Assembly (NCBI GenBank): GCA_030693515.1 | Contig: JAUYAK010000096.1 | Span: 1-53,963, forward strand | Direction of reading: 5' to 3' | Length of the DNA stretch: 53,963 nt | Source: Opitutaceae bacterium | GTDB lineage: Bacteria; Verrucomicrobiota; Verrucomicrobiia; Opitutales; Opitutaceae | Shown: in pieces, positions 22,606 to 31,757 of the stretch | Numbering within the stretch: the stretch's first letter is position 1 | How the letters are laid out: every line of letters begins with the position of its first letter | Program-made: the position numbers and the translations under genes | The notes under the pieces: model-generated | Databases searched by the model: none | The model's input: only the letters and a program-made list of their open reading frames with translations | Told to the model about the DNA's origin: nothing

Positions 22606-23280
22606 TCACCAGCCGGTCGGCTTAGTGAATTTTCCTTTTGCGTCCGTCATCGTGTCATCGAAAAGAGCTTTTTTGAGATCTGACGGATCAAGATACCTGA
22701 AGAAATCCACATGGCCGTTAAGGTCTTTGCTGGGTTTGTCTCTCGCGCAAAGCAGGCCAACGGTTTTCTTGAATTTTCCTCTCACTTGGCGAATTGGTTC
22801 CAGCAAATCGCTATCGTTGCTGAGGACGGCAGCACACTCAAAGGCGTCATCGCACGCACCGATGATGAGCCGCGTTGCAAGATTAACGTCTGACCTTTTT
22901 TCTTCAGCTTTGATCACTTTAACAAGGCCGGGAGCCATGTAGGGCCTTAAGCGCGGCCAACGGCACAGCCATTTTTTAGTCGCCTTAATCCATTTGTGTT
23001 CGGCCTTTTGCATAACCCGAATATTCTCCGAATAGTGCCCATAGACTATTTCTATTTCTGGGACCGTCGCTAGTGCGCGCCAATATTGGCGTTGCCGTTC
23101 TAATTTACTTGGGTCGTAGGGCTTAGCTTTTACCTTCGCCGTAAAGTAATAGACCTTAACAATGTTGTGATTCGGAAGCGCTAGTTGCACAACGCGAAGC
23201 AGGTTAATCCATTTGTGCGGTGTGCCCTTGCAGCACGCATAAAAGAAATTGAATCCGTCTACGTAGGCGATGGTCTTCAC
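22606..23280 (-). CDS. NYN-domain (LabA/DUF88-like) protein
   Basis: A 224-residue PIN-like NYN-domain protein starting at GTG 23280 with MKTIAYVDGFNFFYAC. Asp8 of YVDGFN, KRSDVNLATRL and VLSNDSDLLEPI supply the acidic metal-binding site. Such proteins are predicted or shown RNases. It has lower GC than the neighbours and sits by the transposon, suggesting horizontal acquisition. It stands alone; no antitoxin-like partner is adjacent. A 7-bp inverted pair (AGGGCCG, 23294-23300, with CGGCCCT, 23316-23322) lies just upstream of the start. Confidence 0.82.
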   Translation of the reverse strand: MKTIAYVDGFNFFYACCKGTPHKWINLLRVVQLALPNHNIVKVYYFTAKVKAKPYDPSKLERQRQYWRALATVPEIEIVYGHYSENIRVMQKAEHKWIKATKKWLCRWPRLRPYMAPGLVKVIKAEEKRSDVNLATRLIIGACDDAFECAAVLSNDSDLLEPIRQVRGKFKKTVGLLCARDKPSKDLNGHVDFFRYLDPSDLKKALFDDTMTDAKGKFTKPTGW

Positions 23281-23695
23281 GCTGGAAATAATAAGGGCCG
23301 TCCCGGTAATAGGAGCGGCCCTAAGCCCGTTCGCCGAAGCTACAAGGGGGAAGATACATTAATGTCGGCGCAACGTGCCACATGGTCAAGTTTCTAGGTC
23401 CCAAGGTGATTATTCTTCTTTACATTAATTGTTTAGAAAAATCGTTTTTGCGCCCCGTTGCGCCCCGTTGCGCCCCGTTGCGCCCGACTAACCTTTAGGT
23501 AGTGTATCAGTTTGGATTCAGAATTGCGCTGGCGGCAAGTGGGCACGAATCCCGGTGGTGGCATGGTTGGGAAGCTGCAGGGTGCGAGCTGGCTCGCGCC
23601 GGGTGGTTTGCACGGGAAAGATCCGGGCAAGCTCGGGCTCTATCATGCAGTTCAAGTCCCGCCAACTCGCCAAGGAACCCGTTGCCATGGGCCCG
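23281..23695. other. Intergenic stretch with a tandem repeat and no supported gene
   Basis: About 415 bp between the NYN gene start and the end of the FMN-oxidase gene. It has a 7-bp inverted pair near 23294-23322, AT-rich sequence at 23385-23450, the 10-bp tandem repeat at 23451-23485, and GC-rich sequence with fragments resembling tRNA T arms (for example TTCAAGTCCCG at about 23653). No reading frame has convincing protein features. Confidence 0.6.
23451..23485 (+). repeat. Tandem 10-bp repeat, about 3.5 copies
   Basis: CGCCCCGTTG is repeated three times exactly (23451-23480) followed by CGCCC. It is in an intergenic interval with no gene. Confidence 0.9.
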
Positions 23696-24772
23696 CTACC
23701 GCCAGATCACGGAGCCGTCGATTTCCGCCAGGGTGCGGCGGCCGGTGAGGGCCATCGCCATCTCCAACTCCCGCCGCAGGAGGCCCACCACGCGGGCCAC
23801 GCCGTCCGCCCCGCCGACTGCGAGGCCGTGGAGGTAGGGCCGGCCGATGAGGACGCCGTGGGCCCCGAGGGCGAGGGCCTTCAGCACATCGGAGCCGCGG
23901 CGGATGCCACCGTCGATGAGCACGGGCACGCGTCCAGCGACGCGGGCGGCGACTTCGGGCAGGGCGTCGATGGTGGCGGGCACGGTGTCGAGGTTGCGCC
24001 CGCCGTGGTTGGAGACGATCACGCCGTCGGCCCCGAGGTCGGCGGCGCGTGCGGCATCGTCGGCGTTGAGGATGCCTTTGAGCAGCAAGGGGAGCCGGGT
24101 GAGCGTCCGCAGCCACTCGATCTCTTTCCAGGTGAGCCGGGGGTCGAGGAGGGCGCTGTAGATGGTGGCTTCGTTCGGGCGATGGCTGCCGGTGAGGGTG
24201 GGGAGGCCGCGGAGGTTGGCGCGCTCAAGGCCGGGGGGCAGCGTGAAGGGCGTGCGCGTCTCGCGGTGCCGCGGGCCCAGCACGGGCGTGTCGACGGTCA
24301 CCACCAGCGCCTCGTAGCCCGCGGCTTCGGTCCGGCGGATGAGCTCCTGCGTAAACCCGCGGTCGCGTTGCACGTAGAGTTGAAACCACTTCGGATCGGG
24401 GGTGGCGGCGGCGATGTCCTCAAGTGTCATGGTGGCCGAGGTGCTGACGACGAGTGTGGCGCCGGCCGCCGCGGCCCCGCGGGCCGTGGCGATCTCGCCC
24501 TCCGGGTGTGCGAGTTTGTGGTAGGCGCAGGGTGCGAGCAAAATGGGACTCGCGTGCCCGCGGCCCAGGAGGGTGAGGCGCATATCGATGTGCGAGACAT
24601 CGGTGAGGATGCGCGGCCGCAGGCGCAGGCGGGTGTAGGCCTCGTGGTTCCACCGGAGCGTGTGTTCGTCGGCCGCGCCGCCGCTGAGGTAGGCCCAGGC
24701 GACCTCCGACATGCAGGCCGGCGCGGCGCGCTCGTAGTCGAAGAGATCGGCGAGCTCGTGGAGCGGTTGCAT
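23696..24772 (-). CDS. FMN-dependent alpha-hydroxy-acid oxidase/dehydrogenase
   Basis: Oxidises an alpha-hydroxy acid such as lactate or glycolate with FMN. The 358-residue TIM-barrel protein has the substrate-binding start FDYERAAPACMSEVAWAYLSGGA, then SPILLAPCAYHKLAHPEGE, VVSTSATMTLEDIA, WFQLYVQRDR, and the active-site VSNHGGRNLDTVPATID (catalytic histidine), followed by VLIDGGIRRGSDVLKALALGAHG and VLIGRPYLHGLAVGG, the FMN phosphate site. The substrate is not predictable. The next gene upstream is a CDP-alcohol phosphatidyltransferase 78 bp away, with no clear link. Confidence 0.93.
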   Translation of the reverse strand: MQPLHELADLFDYERAAPACMSEVAWAYLSGGAADEHTLRWNHEAYTRLRLRPRILTDVSHIDMRLTLLGRGHASPILLAPCAYHKLAHPEGEIATARGAAAAGATLVVSTSATMTLEDIAAATPDPKWFQLYVQRDRGFTQELIRRTEAAGYEALVVTVDTPVLGPRHRETRTPFTLPPGLERANLRGLPTLTGSHRPNEATIYSALLDPRLTWKEIEWLRTLTRLPLLLKGILNADDAARAADLGADGVIVSNHGGRNLDTVPATIDALPEVAARVAGRVPVLIDGGIRRGSDVLKALALGAHGVLIGRPYLHGLAVGGADGVARVVGLLRRELEMAMALTGRRTLAEIDGSVIWR

Positions 24773-24850
24773 GGGGCGGGCGAAGCTGGCGGGCGAAGGC
24801 GTTTTGCGGCAAGCCCGGAGGCGCGGGCGCGGGGCGGAGCGGGGTGGGTT

Positions 24851-25441
24851 TCAGCGCGATTGGGGAGCGGCCGCGTCCTGCGCCCGCCGGAGTCGTAGTG
24901 CGTGCCATATCGTGGCCACCGCGCCCTCGTGGCGGGGCAGGAGCAGGACAATCGCGATTTCCTCCAGCCCCGCGATCACCTGCACGACGATGGCGGCATG
25001 GAAGGGCGTGGCGCTGTGTCCCGCGAGCAGGGGAATGAGGGACAATGCGCACGCGACCGCGCCGATCTTGGCCACCCACGTGTGGTAGCAGGGGGCGCGC
25101 CCGAGCCGGATAAACCCATAGACCACGACGGTGAAAAACGCCGTCAGCCCCGCCGCGATCCAGGGCAGCTCACGGCGCATGATGTCGGGCCACAGCAGGG
25201 CGATGCCGGCCAGTCCGGTGACGAGCGTCAGATAGTCGGCCGCGCTGTCGAGCTTGCGCCCGAACTCCGAGTGCGCGTCGAACCGTCGCGCGATCCAGCC
25301 GTCGAGCGCGTCGGTGAGGAGCGCCGTCGCGAGCAGCGCCACGAACCAGGGCCGCGATCCGGCCAGCGCGGCGGTCAGCACCGCCGGGCTGAGGGCGATG
25401 CGCGTGCCGGTGAGGAGATTGGGCCAGCGTTTGGGGTTCAT
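24851..25441 (-). CDS. CDP-alcohol phosphatidyltransferase
   Basis: A 196-residue integral membrane enzyme of the CDP-OH-P transferase family. The signature D-x2-D-G-x2-A-R-x8-G-x3-D-x3-D is present as DALDGWIARR then FDAHSEFGRKLDSAAD (about residues 43-69). Several hydrophobic helices follow. It transfers phosphatidyl groups (for example to glycerol phosphate or inositol phosphate) in phospholipid synthesis; the acceptor is not determined. The ATG at 25441 is preferred over upstream frames. It is 26 bp downstream of the phosphoesterase stop. Confidence 0.88.
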   Translation of the reverse strand: MNPKRWPNLLTGTRIALSPAVLTAALAGSRPWFVALLATALLTDALDGWIARRFDAHSEFGRKLDSAADYLTLVTGLAGIALLWPDIMRRELPWIAAGLTAFFTVVVYGFIRLGRAPCYHTWVAKIGAVACALSLIPLLAGHSATPFHAAIVVQVIAGLEEIAIVLLLPRHEGAVATIWHALRLRRAQDAAAPQSR

Positions 25442-25467
25442 CGCGAGGGGCGGGGGAGGCGGCGCGG

Positions 25468-25905
25468 TCAGGGCAGCGCGAGTTCCCAGAGGACGGGCTG
25501 GCCCGGGCGGAGTGTGAGCCACGCAAAGCTGGGCCGCGCGCCGTGCCTGGGGCGTGTGATGCACCCGGGATTGAGCCAGCGCACACCGGCGGCGTCGGTC
25601 TCATCGCGCGGGACGTGCGTGTGGCCGTGCAGCACGAACCCCGCGCCCTCCGGCGGGCGGGCGGGCGGGATGTGCACGAGGTGAAATCGTCGGCCGCCGC
25701 GCTTGAGGTCCAGGGTGAGCGGCCATGGCTCCGAATCGCAGTTGCCGGCGACGACGCGCAGCGGCGGCCCGATGAGCTCGAACTCCGCCAGCGTCGTCAC
25801 GTCGCACACGTCGCCGAGGTGCCAGATCTCGTCCGCGCCGCGGAGTTTTTTCGGCAGCGAGTCCGGAAACCGGTCGTGCGTGTCGGAGATGACCGCGATG
25901 CGCAT
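25468..25905 (-). CDS. YfcE-like metallophosphoesterase
   Basis: A 145-residue phosphodiesterase. MRIAVISDTHDRFP gives motif I, HLGDVCD motif II, VVAGNCDSE motif III, and VLHGHTHVP motif IV, all dimetal ligands of the calcineurin-like YfcE/MJ0936 group. The start is the ATG at 25905. It is divergent from the Y-family polymerase and precedes the phosphatidyltransferase. Confidence 0.93.
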   Translation of the reverse strand: MRIAVISDTHDRFPDSLPKKLRGADEIWHLGDVCDVTTLAEFELIGPPLRVVAGNCDSEPWPLTLDLKRGGRRFHLVHIPPARPPEGAGFVLHGHTHVPRDETDAAGVRWLNPGCITRPRHGARPSFAWLTLRPGQPVLWELALP

Positions 25906-25972
25906 GGGTGAAACGCTAGGCGCGCGGGCGCGGCTTGCACAGCGGTTTTTCCGGGCGCAGTTTTTTCGCGCC

Positions 25973-27247
25973 GTGCTGCGCAACCTCGCCATCGACTTCG
26001 ACTCGTTCTTCGCCTCCGTGGAGCAGCAGGAGCGGCCGGAGCTGCGTGGCCGGCCCGTCGGCGTCGTCCCCGTCATGGCCGAGACCACCGGTTGCATCGC
26101 CATCAGCATCGAGGCGAAGCGGCTCGGCCTGAAGCGCAACGTCCGTGTCGCCGAGGCGCGCCGGCTCTGCCCCGGCATCGCCATCGTCGAGTCGCGGCCC
26201 GAGGTTTACATCGACTACCACCGCCGGCTGAAAGCCATCATCGAGAGCTGCGTGCCGGTAAAAAAGGTGCAGTCGATCGACGAGCTGGAGTGCGAGCTCA
26301 CCGCCGACTTTGCCGCCGCGCCCGAGCGCGCGCGCCAGCTCGCCCTCGCCATCAAGGCGAAGCTCGCCCGCGAGGCCGGCGCGCATGTGCGCTGCTCCAT
26401 CGGCATTGGGCCGAATTGGTTTCTCGCCAAGGTCGCCTCCGACATGGAGAAGCCCAACGGCCTCGTCGTCATCGACGACGCCGATATCCCGGGAAAACTG
26501 CTGCACCTCAAGCTCACCGATTTTTGCGGCATCGGCGAAGCGATGGAGGCGCGCCTGCACAAGGCTGGCATCGAAACCGTCGCGCAGCTCTACGCCACGA
26601 GCGCCGCGCAGCTCCGCGCGATCTGGGGCAGCGTCGAGGGCGCGCGTTTCCACGCGTGGATGAACGGCGGCCTGCAGGAGCGCGAGGCGTCGCAGCACAA
26701 CACCGTCGGCCACGGCCACGTGCTCCCGCCGTCGGGCCGCAACGACGCCACCGCCCTCGCCGTGCTCCACCGCCTCCTGCAAAAGGCAGCGATGCGCCTC
26801 CGCCACACCGGCCACTACGCCGGCGCGCTGCACGTCTCCGTCCGCTACCGCGACGGGACGAACTGGAGCGGCGATCGCCGCTTCAACGAGACACAGGACA
26901 CGCTGCACTTCACGCGGGTCCTCAACGAGGTCTGGGCCGCGCGCCCGCGCGCCCACCTCCGCCTCGTGCCGCTTCAGGTCGGCGTCATCCTCGCCGACCT
27001 CCTCGAAGGCTCCGCCCACACCGCCGACCTCTTCACCACCGAGACCGAGAGCACCCGCGCGCGCCTCCACTCCGCCGTGGACACGCTCAACAAAACCTTC
27101 GGCAAAAACTCCGTTTACTTCGGCGGCGCCCACGGCGCGACCGGTTACGCGCCGATGCGCATCGCCTTCACCCGCATCCCCGAGCCCGAGCTGGAGGAGA
27201 TCGACGCGTCGCTGGGGCGGAGGCTGAAGCCGAAAAAACAGCCGTGA
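25973..27247 (+). CDS. Y-family DNA polymerase (DinB-like)
   Basis: A 424-residue translesion DNA polymerase. VLRNLAIDFDSFFASVEQQE supplies the first metal-binding aspartate, VQSIDELECEL the central acidic pair, and RCSIGIGPNWFLAKVASDM the finger/palm region; FCGIGEAMEARLHKAG is the helix-hairpin-helix part. I chose the GTG at 25973 because it begins directly at this motif; the frame is open from 25703. A C-terminal DINP-like region is shorter and not strongly typical. It lies 67 bp from the divergent phosphoesterase. SOS regulation is expected for the family, but I see no clear LexA-type site. Confidence 0.93.
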   Translation: MLRNLAIDFDSFFASVEQQERPELRGRPVGVVPVMAETTGCIAISIEAKRLGLKRNVRVAEARRLCPGIAIVESRPEVYIDYHRRLKAIIESCVPVKKVQSIDELECELTADFAAAPERARQLALAIKAKLAREAGAHVRCSIGIGPNWFLAKVASDMEKPNGLVVIDDADIPGKLLHLKLTDFCGIGEAMEARLHKAGIETVAQLYATSAAQLRAIWGSVEGARFHAWMNGGLQEREASQHNTVGHGHVLPPSGRNDATALAVLHRLLQKAAMRLRHTGHYAGALHVSVRYRDGTNWSGDRRFNETQDTLHFTRVLNEVWAARPRAHLRLVPLQVGVILADLLEGSAHTADLFTTETESTRARLHSAVDTLNKTFGKNSVYFGGAHGATGYAPMRIAFTRIPEPELEEIDASLGRRLKPKKQP

Positions 27248-27808
27248 CCACAACGTAGCCTGCTGACCGATTGCCATCTGCTGTGAAGCGGCCCGACGGA
27301 GCTTCTGCTATTTCTTGTTTCGATTCTCAAACCACCTCGCGATCAAACCTGCCGAGAACAAACCGACAGACACATAGAGTTGTTGAGCTACACGTCCGTG
27401 ATTAATGGACCTTCCAAAATTTCCCCTTCTTAAACCACAGCCTGAGAAAAGCTCGAATCCTACGATCGCCTTGAAAATGGTGGCCCCGAAAAGATCCAAT
27501 TGGAAATTCTACACCCAATTTTCTTTTTTGCTTTTCCGGGAGTATCCGCTTTGTCGCGTCTTTTCATTTAACGTCAATTTTGTGAGCGAGCGACTCGGGA
27601 CGGCGCATGAGGGACTCAGCGCATTGCTCAGCGGGGGTGGATGCAAGGTCTCAGTGGAGACCGGTGCTTAGTTTATACTGACGTTTAAACACGACCTGTG
27701 GAAAATCTTTCCGCGTTATTGCATGGGCGGCATATTCCCGACTGATTCAGGCGCCCCGTTTCCCCTGTTCGCCCCGTCACGCACTTCGCAGCGTTTTCCT
27801 TTCGCCCC
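27248..27808. other. Intergenic stretch with no well-supported gene
   Basis: About 561 bp of AT-richer DNA between the polymerase and the first PVC cytochrome gene. The only candidate is a weak minus-strand frame at 27308-27499. No repeat or RNA was recognised. Confidence 0.5.
27308..27499 (-). CDS. Possible small membrane protein, 63 aa
   Basis: A minus-strand frame starting MDLFGATIFKAIVGFELFSG with a hydrophobic C-terminal helix (LYVSVGLFSAGLIARW) and basic end (FENRNKK). It looks moderately protein-like and is in AT-richer DNA, but there is no family match and no neighbour link. Treat as a weak candidate. Confidence 0.25.
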   Translation of the reverse strand: MDLFGATIFKAIVGFELFSGCGLRRGNFGRSINHGRVAQQLYVSVGLFSAGLIARWFENRNKK

Positions 27809-30800
27809 ATGAAACTCCGCTCGTTCCTCCCCCCGGCGTGTCTCGCCATTGCGTCGCTCGCCTTTTCCCTCGGTGCTCACGCTGCCACGCCCGCGCCCCT
27901 GTCGCTCTTCGACGGCCGCACGCTCGCCGGGTGGGAGGGCAACACCACGCTTTGGCGCGTTGAGGACGGCGCGATCACCGGGGAAATCGCCGCCGGCACC
28001 ACGCTCACGCGGAACGAATTTCTCTACTGGAAGGGTGAGGTCGCCGACTTCGAGCTGACTGCGGAATTCCGCATCAGTGGTCCGGCGGACGCCAACTCCG
28101 GCATCCAGTTCCGCTCCGAGCGCCTGCCTGATGGCACGGCCAAGGGCTACCAGGCCGACATCGATCTCGGCGTGCGTTACCTCGGCAACATCCACGACGA
28201 GCGCGGGCGCAGCATTCTCGCGCCGCGCGGCACGCGCCTCTCCATCGCGCCCGACGGCCGGCGCTGGACGGAAAAGTTCGGCGAGCCCGACGATTACAAA
28301 GTCCTCTTCCGCCCCGCGCCCGCGTGGAACACCTATCGCATCGTCGCCTACGCCTCGCACGCCGAGCTCTGGCTCAACGGCACGCGCATCTCCGTGCTTG
28401 ATGATCACGATGCCAAGCTCGCGCGCCACGCCGGCCTGCTCGCACTCCAGCTCCACCGCGGCGCCGGGCCGATGAAGATCCAGTTCCGCCAGCTCCAGCT
28501 CACGGCGCTCGGAAGCACCGCACTCCCGCCCGCGAGGCCGGAGGTTGGTAGTTCCGGCTTCAGCCGGAATCCGGCCGAGCCGGCTAAAGCCGGAACTACG
28601 AACTCGACCCCGCCGAATCCCGCTATCGGCACCACCCGCAAGAACGGCGACCCGCCGCTCAAGCGCGTCGCCGGCGTCGATGACCTCTCGCGCCTCACCT
28701 CCAGCCCCGTGCTCTGGCATCTGCGCGACAATCCCGCGAAGCCCACCGCGGTCGCCAACGCCCCCGGCCAAAAACTCGTCGCCGGCATGAAGCTCCAGCC
28801 GGGTTTCCAGGCTGAGCTGCTCGCCGCCGAGCCCGACCTGCACCAGCCCATCGCGTTTTGTTTCGATGACCGCGGCCGCATCTGGGTCGCCGAGGCGTTC
28901 AGTTATCCGAACAAGCAGCCCGAGGGGAAAGGCAAGGACCGCATCCTCATCTTCGAGGACAAGAATGGCGACGGCACCTTTGAGACGAAAAAAATCTTCG
29001 CGGAAAACCTGAACCTCGTCTCCGGGCTCGAAGTCGGTTTCGGCGGCGTGTGGGTCGGCGCCGCGCCGCACCTGCTCTTCATCCCGGACCAGAATCGCGA
29101 CGACATCCCCGACGGCCCGCCTGTCGTGCTGCTCGACGGTTGGGGTTTTCAGGATACGCACGAGACGCTCAACAGCTTCACCTGGGGGCCCGACGGCTGG
29201 CTCTACGGCTGCCACGGTGTCTTCACGCACTCGTATGTCGGCAAGCCCGGCACGCCTGACGCGCAGCGGCAGAAAATCCGCGCCGGCGTCTGGCGCTACC
29301 ATCCCGTGCGCCACGAGTTCGAGGTCTTCGCGCACGGCGGCAGCAACCAGTGGGGCCTCGACTTCAACGCCGTCGGCCACCTCTTCATGACGCATTGCCG
29401 CAGCTTCCACGGCCAGGGCGGCACGAGCCACGTCATTCGCAACGGCCACTATTGGAATCAGGCCAACAACGACTACGCGCCCTTCGTCTCCAACCGCGGG
29501 ACGGAGTTTGCGCCCGACTTGAAAAATTTTCTCCTCGCTTCCGCGCGCTACGACAGCGGCGAAGGCGGTGCCGGCAAGCCCGGCACCACCGCTGTCTATG
29601 GCGGGCACTCGCACGTCGGCGCGATGATTTACCTCGGCGACAACTGGCCCGACACCTACCGCGACCACCTCTTCACGCACAATCTCCACGGCCATCAGAT
29701 CAACCAGCAGGTCAACGTGCGCACCGGCTCCGCCTACGAGACCTTCCACGCCGGCTACGACGTGAGCTTTGTGCCCGACGCGACCTACCTCCCCGTCGAT
29801 CTCCAATACGGGCCCGACGGCGCCGTTTACACCATCGACTGGAGCGACACGCAGCACTGCCACAACCCCCGCGACGAAATCTGGGACCGCACCACCGGCC
29901 GGCTCTACCGCGTCTCGTGGGCCGCCACCTACAAACCCACCAAGGTCGATCTCGGCGCGATGACCGATGCGCAGCTCGCCGCGCTGCACACGCACAAGAG
30001 CGAGTGGTTTGTGCGCACCGCGCGCCGCGTGTTGCAGGAGCGCGCCGCTACCCGCCCGATCGACGCGGGGGCGTTGGTTGTCCTCCAAGCGCTGGCTGGC
30101 GACACCACCGGCGCGGTCTCCGCGCAACTCCGCGCCCTCTGGAGCCTGCACGTGACAAACCACCTCGACGCCGCGCGGCTCCAAGCCGCGCTCGCGCATT
30201 CCTCCGAGATCGTCCGCGGCTGGGCGGTGCAGCTCGGCACCGAACGCCCTGCGGCTCTCGCGATCAACGCTGACACGCTCACGCGCCTCGCCGCCAGCGA
30301 TCCCTCGTCGCTTGTGCGCATGGCGGTCGCTTCCGCCGTGCCTGCGCTCCCGCTCGCGCAACGCTGGCCCGTCGCCGCCGCGCTGGCCGCCCGCACTGAA
30401 GATGCCGCCGACCGCTTCCTGCCCAAGATGGTGTGGTTCGCGCTCGCACCCACCGTCGCCGCCGATGTCCCGCGCGCGCTCGACCTCGCCGCCCGCACGC
30501 CGCTCCCCTCGCTCGCCGACTCGATCCTGTGGTTCGCCGCCCGCACCGCCGCCGGCCGTGAGGAAATCGTAGCCCGGCTCGGGAGAGCCGGGACCTTATC
30601 GGCTTCGTCCGCGATGTCCGATTCCGCCGCCGCGCGCGCGCTGCGCCTCCTCGCCTTTTCCCTTGAGGCCGAGGCGGGACTGCCGATGCCCGTCGCGTGG
30701 GCCCAGGTGAGCGCGCGCTTCGGCGCTTCAACCGAACCGGCCGTTCGCGGCGCATGGGAGCAGCTCTCCGCGCTCTTCGGCGACAAGGCTGTGCTCGCGC

Positions 30801-31690
30801 CCATCCGCGCGCGCCTCGCCGCCACCGCCACGCCCCTCGCCGAGCGCCGCCGCGCCATCGATCTCCTGCGCCGCGCCGGCGACACCGAGTCCACCGCGCT
30901 CCTCGTGCAGCTGCTCGGCGATGCGCAACTCCGCGCCGCCGTCATCCCGCTGCTGGCCAACGCCGCCGATTCTGCCGCGGTGTCGGCCGGACTCATCAAG
31001 GGTTTCGCCGCGTTCGCTCCCGCCGAGCGCACCGCCGCGCTCGCCGCGCTCACGAGCAAGCCCGCGCTTGCGTTGCCCCTCCTCCGCGCCGTGGAGACGG
31101 GCGCGTTCGACAAAAAGAACCTCACCGCGCTCCACGCCCGCCAGCTCCGCAACCTGCGCCACGCCGAGGTCACGCGCACGCTTGACCGCGTCTGGGGCCG
31201 CACCGCCGAGACTTCCGCCGACACCAAGGCCAGCATCGCTCGCATCCGCGATCTCTACCGCGAGGCGCCGCTGTGGTCCTACGACGTGAAGGCCGGCCGC
31301 GCCGTCTATGAACGCGCCTGCGCTTCCTGCCACGCGACCGACGCCGGCTCCTCCGCCGGCAAGCTCGGCCCCAACCTCAACGGCACCTGGCGCAACGGCC
31401 TCGAGTATTTCCTCGAAAACATCATCGACCCCAACGCCGTCGTCGGCACCGACTACCAGCTCAACCTCGTGACCAAGCGCGACGGCACCGTCATCGCCGG
31501 CATGATCGAAAAGGAGTCCGACACCGCCCTCCTCGTCCGCACGATGACGGAGACGGTCAACGTCCCCAAGGCCGACATCAAGTCGCGCGAAATCACCCCG
31601 CAGTCCCTGATGCCCGCCGGCCTCCTCGAAGCACTGCAGCCACGCGAGGCGGTCGAGCTGCTGCTCTTCCTCACGACAGAGCCGAAGTGA
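27809..31690 (+). CDS. DUF1080 + PVC-type heme-binding CxxCH protein
   Basis: A 1,293-residue exported protein. A signal peptide (MKLRSFLPPACLAIASLAFS) is followed by a DUF1080/3-keto-disaccharide hydrolase-like lectin fold (about 30-235; LFDGRTLAGWEG, LWLNGTRISVLDD). A linker with palindromic repeat-derived residues (about 245-270) leads to a beta-propeller sorbosone/glucose-dehydrogenase-like domain (about 330-700), Ala-rich HEAT-like helices (about 710-1130) and a c-type cytochrome domain with CASCH at 1171-1175. The DUF1080 and propeller-cytochrome halves are usually separate proteins, so the fusion is notable. Such proteins are characteristic of Planctomycetes/Verrucomicrobia and are thought to oxidise sugars in the periplasm. 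Confidence 0.85.
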   Translation: MKLRSFLPPACLAIASLAFSLGAHAATPAPLSLFDGRTLAGWEGNTTLWRVEDGAITGEIAAGTTLTRNEFLYWKGEVADFELTAEFRISGPADANSGIQFRSERLPDGTAKGYQADIDLGVRYLGNIHDERGRSILAPRGTRLSIAPDGRRWTEKFGEPDDYKVLFRPAPAWNTYRIVAYASHAELWLNGTRISVLDDHDAKLARHAGLLALQLHRGAGPMKIQFRQLQLTALGSTALPPARPEVGSSGFSRNPAEPAKAGTTNSTPPNPAIGTTRKNGDPPLKRVAGVDDLSRLTSSPVLWHLRDNPAKPTAVANAPGQKLVAGMKLQPGFQAELLAAEPDLHQPIAFCFDDRGRIWVAEAFSYPNKQPEGKGKDRILIFEDKNGDGTFETKKIFAENLNLVSGLEVGFGGVWVGAAPHLLFIPDQNRDDIPDGPPVVLLDGWGFQDTHETLNSFTWGPDGWLYGCHGVFTHSYVGKPGTPDAQRQKIRAGVWRYHPVRHEFEVFAHGGSNQWGLDFNAVGHLFMTHCRSFHGQGGTSHVIRNGHYWNQANNDYAPFVSNRGTEFAPDLKNFLLASARYDSGEGGAGKPGTTAVYGGHSHVGAMIYLGDNWPDTYRDHLFTHNLHGHQINQQVNVRTGSAYETFHAGYDVSFVPDATYLPVDLQYGPDGAVYTIDWSDTQHCHNPRDEIWDRTTGRLYRVSWAATYKPTKVDLGAMTDAQLAALHTHKSEWFVRTARRVLQERAATRPIDAGALVVLQALAGDTTGAVSAQLRALWSLHVTNHLDAARLQAALAHSSEIVRGWAVQLGTERPAALAINADTLTRLAASDPSSLVRMAVASAVPALPLAQRWPVAAALAARTEDAADRFLPKMVWFALAPTVAADVPRALDLAARTPLPSLADSILWFAARTAAGREEIVARLGRAGTLSASSAMSDSAAARALRLLAFSLEAEAGLPMPVAWAQVSARFGASTEPAVRGAWEQLSALFGDKAVLAPIRARLAATATPLAERRRAIDLLRRAGDTESTALLVQLLGDAQLRAAVIPLLANAADSAAVSAGLIKGFAAFAPAERTAALAALTSKPALALPLLRAVETGAFDKKNLTALHARQLRNLRHAEVTRTLDRVWGRTAETSADTKASIARIRDLYREAPLWSYDVKAGRAVYERACASCHATDAGSSAGKLGPNLNGTWRNGLEYFLENIIDPNAVVGTDYQLNLVTKRDGTVIAGMIEKESDTALLVRTMTETVNVPKADIKSREITPQSLMPAGLLEALQPREAVELLLFLTTEPK
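28548..28599. repeat. Palindromic repeat inside the DUF1080-cytochrome gene
   Basis: GTAGTTCCGGCTT (28548-28560) pairs exactly with AAGCCGGAACTAC (28587-28599). It lies in frame in the linker and encodes SSGFSRNPAEPAKAGTTN, which is unlike the surrounding protein. Confidence 0.8.
30573..30592. repeat. Short hairpin repeat inside the same gene
   Basis: CCCGGCTC (30573-30580) pairs with GAGCCGGG (30585-30592), in frame in the Ala-rich helical region. It is the core of the same palindromic family seen elsewhere in the window. Confidence 0.55.
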
Positions 31691-31725
31691 ACGTGAATTC
31701 CGATCAACTCACGCGTCAGGCGATC

Positions 31726-31746
31726 CGGCTCGCGCAGCGCGAGCCG
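31726..31746. terminator. Hairpin between convergent genes
   Basis: CGGCTCGCG-CAG-CGCGAGCCG is a 9-bp stem with a 3-base loop, between the PVC cytochrome stop (31690) and the subtilisin stop (31758). It could serve both strands, though the T tract is short. Confidence 0.4.
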
Positions 31747-31757
31747 CGTTGGGTTGT

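Noticed and set aside
23540-23690. tRNA-like fragments (TTCAAGTCCCG and CACGAATCCCGG)
   Set aside because: T arms and acceptors do not pair properly and no anticodon arm is found; probably chance resemblance or old remnants.
27716-30361. A very long minus-strand open frame of about 880 codons opposite the DUF1080-cytochrome gene
   Set aside because: It is the antisense of a well-supported coding gene in high-GC DNA; the translation is low in hydrophobic-core patterns, rich in Gly/Arg/Glu/Ala and has no motif.
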